DNA from: Sphagnum magellanicum
Taxonomy: Eukaryota > Streptophyta > Sphagnopsida > Sphagnales > Sphagnaceae
Length of the DNA: 64,000 nt
NCBI GenBank assembly: GCA_021904315.1
Contig: CM038916.1
Coordinates: forward strand, 12,427,065 to 12,491,064
Reading direction: 5' to 3'
Shown here one piece after another: positions 58,614-64,000 of this stretch (position 1 is its first letter; each line of letters opens with the position of its first letter). Made by a program: the position numbers and the translations under genes. The notes below the pieces were generated by a model. The model worked only from the letters and a program-made list of their open reading frames with translations, did no database searches and had not been told where the DNA came from.

Positions 58614-61215
58614 GCCAGGGTTGATTTATCATCTGGAAAGTAAAACATCAGCAAATAAACCAAACATAGAATTGAATTAGACACACAAACTCGAATTAGC
58701 AATGAATTTACAGCTCTATAATATACATTTGCCTACTATGTCCACATGGTAACAAAAAGAAAAAAAATGGTCAACGAATTATTCCAAACTAAAGCTCAAG
58801 TTTGCATCCATTGAGGGCTCAGGAAAATTCCCCTTCAACCAGCTCCCGATAGGGGATACATATAAGTATGTAGTATCGTAACACCTATTTTGCTCCAAAC
58901 TTATAGTAGACATTTATACAAAACTTTATATTTTGAATTTCTGCAGCATATTTTCACAAGCAGTCGAGATACCAAATGACAAGAACCCCATGAACAAGGT
59001 TGTAACTTAGCCATTAATAGGTTGGACGATTTCCTCAAAACCGCTAACTCATCATGAGATCTTACTAAAGAACAAGCAAAAAAATTCTTTCGTATGTGGA
59101 CAGTGCCTTGGCCCTGACCAAGTAAAATTGCTCCCTTGATAGAGGATGACACCTTAGGCCAAAGGTGCATCTTCTTGTTTCAAATGAACCATAACTGAAT
59201 GTTTGTAAAAGTAGAATTCTACTGCTTCTTTATGTTAGGCCATGCTTCAGGAATTGCCTCCCACTTCACACATAGGCCTCATTCCCAAAATGACCTCATT
59301 CACAGTTCTTACTGTACATCACCAATTCAAGCAGTAAGGTAAACCTGAAGGCAATGAGCTTTATCTTAATAAGAGCCTGTGAGGTGGAGCTTGATTTTGA
59401 TAAAGACTATGGCCAAGGGATTCACCTACATGTGATGGCCCATCAGATGTAGGTGTTTCAAAAAACAAAATGCCCATCCAACAAAAAATTATGGTGAGGA
59501 ACATGCCTTCCAATTCCAGTAGAAAAATCCTATGAAGGTGTTTACATGTGCAAAATATAACCCTCCTAAACTATTTAGGTTGGTAAAGTTACAATACCTG
59601 TAAGAAGTAAACCTTTGATGTACCTCAGCTCTGTGCAAATGTCAGGGAAACTAGGTCGCAAGAGTGGGTCCGCATGCCAACATCGTTTGATAAGCCCAGA
59701 CAAGCGAGCAGGGCAGTCCAGTGGCAGATTTGGTCTCTTCCCCTGTCGCACAAGGGCTTTGAATTTCATGGCTGTCACATTCACTCCATCAATCTGAACT
59801 TGGGAAGGGTTCCCAGTCACCACTGTGAAGCAAAGCATACCAAAGCTATAAACATCTGTTTTCATAGGGTGAAATCTCTTGGGTATCTCATCCTTGGGGT
59901 GAAGCTCATACACCTCGGGTGCCATATACATTGTGGTACCAATTGGTATGGTCTGGTGTGAATATGCAGTACTCTGATTCTTGACTTTTGAGGTGCCAAA
60001 ATCACAGATTTTAGCAATCCAAACAGGATTTGACAGTGGACATGAAGTGGAGTTCTTAAAGTCAGGATGATGATCAACAGACAGTTCCTGCACTTTCTTG
60101 ACAAGAATGTTCTGTGGCTTGAGATCACGGTGCGCCATCCCCATGTTGTGAAGGTACTGCATCCCTTCTGCAACTTGAAGCATCAGATCCACAGCTTGCA
60201 GGATACATGAGATGTGGTGTCTGTTCAACAGCATGTCGCAGAGGCTCATATCCATAAGCTCCATGATATATGAGCACTCTGTATCAGGTACTTCAGTACA
60301 ACAAAGAAGACGCATAATGTGAGGGTGGTTCAGACCTACAAGAGCTTCAATCTCTTGCTTGATGTTTTTTGTACATCCTCGCTTTGGTCGCTTCATCGCA
60401 TATGTCTCTCCACGCCAAACCACTTTGGATACTTCCCCAAAACCACCTGAACCTAGATGACGGTCACCTTCGGATTGCAGATCCTTCTGACTTATCAACA
60501 AAGCAAGAGGCCATTTACTCAACATGTTTCTATCAGGTGGAGGCAACCCTTCATAGTACTCCTTTTGAGCTGCTTTAGATTGTGCTTGGAAGTCAATCTT
60601 CTTTAGCAATTGTGCTGCCAGACAAGGTGCACTCACTTGCTTTCCATCCCAACATTCTCCACTGCAAGTATGGTTTTCCTTCAAGTCCCTCAAAAGAACT
60701 TTGAGATCCTTCTGATCTCTTTCTGCAGCTATTGTTAGAGCATATCTATCCCTTGGACTCAGCATCCCACGACAATCTTCTGGCTTCAAAGCCTGATTGT
60801 CTTGTCCTGCATGCTTGAGAAGGATACTACACAATATTGAGCAGTACCATTGCAGGTCGTACAGAATTCCACTCGCAGTTTCCTTCAAGTCTCCATGTTG
60901 CCTGAGCGCTGATTCCATCCATTCATTGCAGAAGCAGTCTTTGAAGAATGTCTCATAAGCTCTGGTTAGGACGTGGACAAGTTCTTGGGTTGCTTGACCC
61001 ACATCTGGAGAGCTTGTTTCTTCATCGGGTAGCTCACATTGCAACAATTCTAGTGTTCCCTGAGTCTCTAACAGCTTGTTGCACACGAGCATACACTGTT
61101 GCCCACTGATTAGCAAACCATTCGACTTGTTATCTCCTAAAGAAAGTAGCTTGTATCGTTCTGTTATTTTCTTGCAGAGATCTAGTCCAAGGGTGATCTG
61201 TGTAGCTGCTGCCAT
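56954..61215 (-). CDS. Protein kinase with C-terminal jacalin-type lectin domain (four exons)
   Basis: Predicted exons: 61,215-59,598, 58,632-58,577, 57,553-57,350 and 57,217-56,954, giving 713 residues and a stop. Junctions are GT-AG (ACAG|GTATTG, TTTCCAG|ATGAT, AAG|GTGTGT, TCCTTAG|TGG, AAG|GTGTGC, ATTGCAG|TTT) and the phases agree. Residues 1 to about 245 are mostly helical and Cys-rich with no signal peptide or membrane segment. They recall the helical leader of some plant TKL or MLKL-like kinases, but this is uncertain. The kinase domain spans about 250-535: LGSGGFGEV at 254-262, Lys275, Glu288, HRD at 362-364, DFG at 405-407, APE at 432-434, DVYSFG at 454-459 and Arg520. All catalytic residues are present, so it should be active. 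The jacalin domain spans about 559-713: EGPFGG, GYY, GPYGGG and a final loop GKSSYVVH (696-703) where many jacalins have Asp last. It is probably a cytoplasmic carbohydrate-sensing kinase; the role is inferred. Confidence 0.88.
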
Positions 61216-62695
61216 GGATGGATTCTAAATAGAGTCCCTAAAGAACCAAAACCAAGAGAAATACAAATCAGTTAAAACCGAGAAAATTCTCTCGTGCCTA
61301 CTACTTCTGTTCTACGTTAGCACCTAAAGATGCATCAACAACCCAGTGCTAGCTTTACTCATGTTGATGGGGTGTTACATGCAAACATGTAGACGATGTT
61401 GTCCCTCCTCGTCCTTGGATAAGTCTCTTGCACTAGCAGCATACACCTTAGGATGTAAGTGGCTTCCAAAATCCCTTTCTCCCCGTTTTGAGAGAGGTCT
61501 ATTTTCTGCGTCAGATTGTTGACCATGCATGTCTTCAAAGCGGTTCAACCCCCTCTCCCCACCTTCACAAGACCAAGTTGAATATCAAGACCGCTAATTC
61601 CAAATCGGTATTCTTACATTGTGAGTGAGTTAAACATAGGAAAAAAAATAAAAATCTTTGTGCTTCTTTGGAACCCATGTTTTAAAACTTGCAAGTCAAG
61701 CAAGGCTATCAACCTACCAACATCACATAATAGTTTTCTGAGAACAATGCACTAGACATGACTATGTCCTCAAGATTCACGCCCTTGCTATGAAGCATGA
61801 ATGGTGACAAACATAAATAAGGTAAGAATGAACCAGCGCGCACGAACGAAGACATGGGGCGAGGCAAAGGGATTAGCAAGAGGAAAAAAATCCCAATAAG
61901 AAAAAAAAAAAAATCACAAGAAGAATAAAAAAGAAAAAGAAAAAAGGAAGTAGAAGAATAAAGAAGAAGGAAGAATTTTCTTCTTTCTTCCTTTTTCTTC
62001 TTTGTTTTTTCTTGTTTTTAACAACCAAAAAAAAATCCAGAATTTTTTTAAAAAAAACAAAAAGAAAAATTGAGGTTGCTCCGGAAGCTTGGCACCTCGC
62101 AACAGCTTTTAAAAACATGCAGCTTTGACGTAAGGAGCAAATAAACACAGTCAAGAGGAGTGAGCTACAAATTTCATAACTTATTATTTTCAAAACATAT
62201 GTTGATGTGAGCTCCTCCCAAACAACACTAAGAAAAAAAACGATTGATTTTTTACAACGCATAAGTTTTTCTGTGAGCAGCAAATCCCTCGCCTCAAAGT
62301 GTTGCAAATTTTTTTGACTAAAGACGAAGTGAAGAAGAAGAAGAAGAAAATATCAGTTCTCTTCTTCACTTTTTTCCGTCCTCCTCTTGTTCTTAAAACT
62401 TGCTAAACTTTCAAAAGAAAACAAATGAAACAACCACACACATGGCTTGGAACTTACTTGAAGCTTGAAAGAGGTAAACTTGCAAAGCTCAACAAGTTTG
62501 GAGGAGTTCCTTTTCAACAGTGCTGACAGTTGTGAAAAATGGCGATCCAACAAAAAAAAACAGGGGGTAAGGGAACTGTGGTTATAGGTAGGTAGGGGGG
62601 GGTGGTAAACTCTAGTGAACCCACCCTAACCAGGGTTGACATTCATGCCATTTCATGTTACAAATAGTTTTTTAATGGTGTATTGGTGGTAAATG
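61216..62695. other. Upstream region of the kinase-lectin gene with purine-rich tracts
   Basis: Likely holds the promoter and 5' UTR of the minus-strand gene. AATCCATCC directly precedes the ATG, and a TTTAG nine bases upstream of the ATG could be a splice acceptor of a leader intron. At 61,876-62,060 A/G-rich and then C/T-rich tracts face each other (GAAGAAGGAAGAA then TTCTTCTTTCTTCC), able to fold into a hairpin or a triplex. A (GAA)n run lies at 62,330-62,350. No TATA box could be assigned with confidence. Confidence 0.35.
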
Positions 62696-63098
62696 GGTCA
62701 TGTACTCATGAGCCCAAACATAAAGATAGAAATCCTTGGGAGTATTTCTTAATTTTGGTGTTCCCAATGTGTTCCATATGGTTATAATCAACCCATTCCA
62801 TCAAGTTTTGAATTGCTATCTATTGTGTTCCCAATTTATTCCCCAAGTTCCCAATGTATTTCCCATAACACTACACTTTCTTTCTTTCCTTAAAAAAATT
62901 GAATTTTTTTTTTAATGGCACAAATGGAAAAATTCATTGCAAAACAGAACCAGTACAAGATGAAAGGAAAAGCCGAGGGGAATACCCAACCAGCCCAACC
63001 AAGAATCACATTACAACATAGCACTACACTTTTAACCCATAATCTTTGCCCAAGGTTCTATTGTAACTTATATACCTAGCCCAAAGGGGATGTTGTTA
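62696..63098. repeat. Duplicated block, right copy
   Basis: Direct match to 19,420-19,864, lacking about 64 bp present there and with a short extra copy of CCCAAGTTCCCAATGTATT. No gene. Confidence 0.9.
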
Positions 63099-63183
63099 AT
63101 TGATTCATTAAACATTACAAGTACATTTGACATTGAGTAATCTACTAATGGCTCTTTGCCCTTCGCGTATTTAACAAATAGAT

Positions 63184-63360
63184 GTGACATCCAAAGTTGT
63201 GCAAGCTCATTGCCTCAAGTGTTAGATTTGAAAACTTTACACTTTTACTTATAGATCAAAAGTAGCATCATCTAGGTTGATATCTATTTCAATAAGTAAA
63301 AGTGTAAAGTTTCCAAATCTAACACTTGAGGCAATGAGCTCAAACAACTTGGGACATCAC
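63184..63360. repeat. Long hairpin with 69-nt arms
   Basis: Arms 63,184-63,252 and 63,292-63,360 are complementary at about 62 of 69 positions by hand count, with a 39-nt loop. The inner 49 nt of each arm carry one mismatch; the outer 20 carry six. No open frame. It has the size and shape of a plant microRNA or other small-RNA precursor, or of a foldback transposable element. Confidence 0.9.
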
Positions 63361-64000
63361 GAGTGATAACTGAAACCATGTTCTAAGTATGGTACCACTT
63401 ATTTATGGAGAGTACCCGACTTCTCTGCAGTAGGCACCCAACCTGTTGGGCAGGAATCTAACTCTCTGACAAATAGTGGGTTTTAGGCTAGTACATGACA
63501 CATGCCTTTGCCTGCATTGCCTCACACAGAAATGAGATGCTCACCATAAACAATTTTGAGAAAAATCATTTGTTGTTTTAGTGTGTGTGCAGTGAAGAAA
63601 GTGACCGAAGTAGGTTCACAGATGTGTAAACCACTCCCCAGCCTGGCAAATAGGATAATATAACAAAGTTTACTACTTTCCTTATTCACAAAGTTTTGTG
63701 TCCACATCCACATTCATTACATCAAGTCCATAGTGGGGTGGAAATAGAAACCCAAACCCTTGTTGATTGCTATATTTTGCACTTGTCAAAATTTTTAAAT
63801 AGCATCATTAAATCATACAACTTATTTTTCTATCACCCAACATAAGTTAGAACCTTTTATTCCCACCAAGGGAGGACTTTAGGGCCCTAAATGGTTTTTT
63901 TCATTTATTGCATGCCTAAATTGGACTTGATTGTGTGATTGTTAAGTTAAGATGAACACTATTACATTAGGAATAAAAACACGTTTTTCCTAAAGTTTGA
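63361..64000. other. Intergenic DNA
   Basis: No gene, RNA or repeat recognised up to the window end. Confidence 0.4.

Noticed and set aside
59575..61215. Kinase ending at the open-frame stop (546 codons)
   Set aside because: The last seven codons read through a GTATTG donor; splicing joins the frame to lectin exons with matching phase. Retained-intron transcripts remain possible.
61873..62307. 144-codon minus-strand frame rich in Phe, Leu and Lys
   Set aside because: Translation of poly-A and purine/pyrimidine tracts upstream of the kinase gene; low complexity, no domain.

Overview
This is a stretch of nuclear DNA from a land plant with a large, repeat-rich genome. The evidence is spliced genes with GT-AG introns, a PPR gene relic of the plant-specific DYW class, plant-type Ty3/gypsy, LINE-like and hAT element relics, and long AT-rich gene-poor spacers. 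The PPR and kinase sequences look to me more like a seed-free plant, perhaps a fern, than a flowering plant. That is an impression; the sequence does not settle it. There are no bacterial, organellar, rRNA or CRISPR features.

Only one gene looks intact. It lies on the minus strand at 56,954-61,215 and, once spliced across four exons, encodes a predicted 713-residue protein: a helical N-terminal region, a complete serine/threonine kinase domain and a C-terminal jacalin-type lectin domain. Its lectin half and introns (56,051-58,613) are duplicated in direct orientation at 3,409-6,789. That copy is cut inside exon 2, lacks the kinase exon, and carries a solo LTR with a perfect 5-bp target duplication; the paralogue preserves the empty site. 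A second pair of duplicated blocks (19,420-19,864 and 62,696-63,098) lies in the same order, so both pairs may come from one larger segmental duplication whose left copy was later disrupted.

Layout: 1-3,400 is AT-rich with a gypsy integrase relic. 3,409-6,789 is the lectin duplication. 8,420-10,361 is a decayed hAT transposase. 10,362-18,775 is a rearranged cluster of one Ty3/gypsy family: an LTR in inverted orientation, a near-palindromic junction, a gag-pol region open apart from nonsense codons, and three more full-length LTRs plus fragments. 21,906-25,060 is a tandem array of seven units of about 450 bp. 27,840-31,880 is a second hAT relic split by an unclassified repeat of about 2.1 kb that has a related copy at 41,180-43,745. 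44,050-47,900 holds a gypsy fragment and a LINE-like relic. 49,880-52,190 holds a diverged LTR and local duplications. 52,663-54,638 is a decayed PPR-DYW gene plus a second PPR fragment. 56,051-64,000 holds the kinase-lectin gene and a long hairpin at 63,184-63,360.

All coordinates, splice sites and identities were read by eye. Divergence figures are hand counts on short segments.
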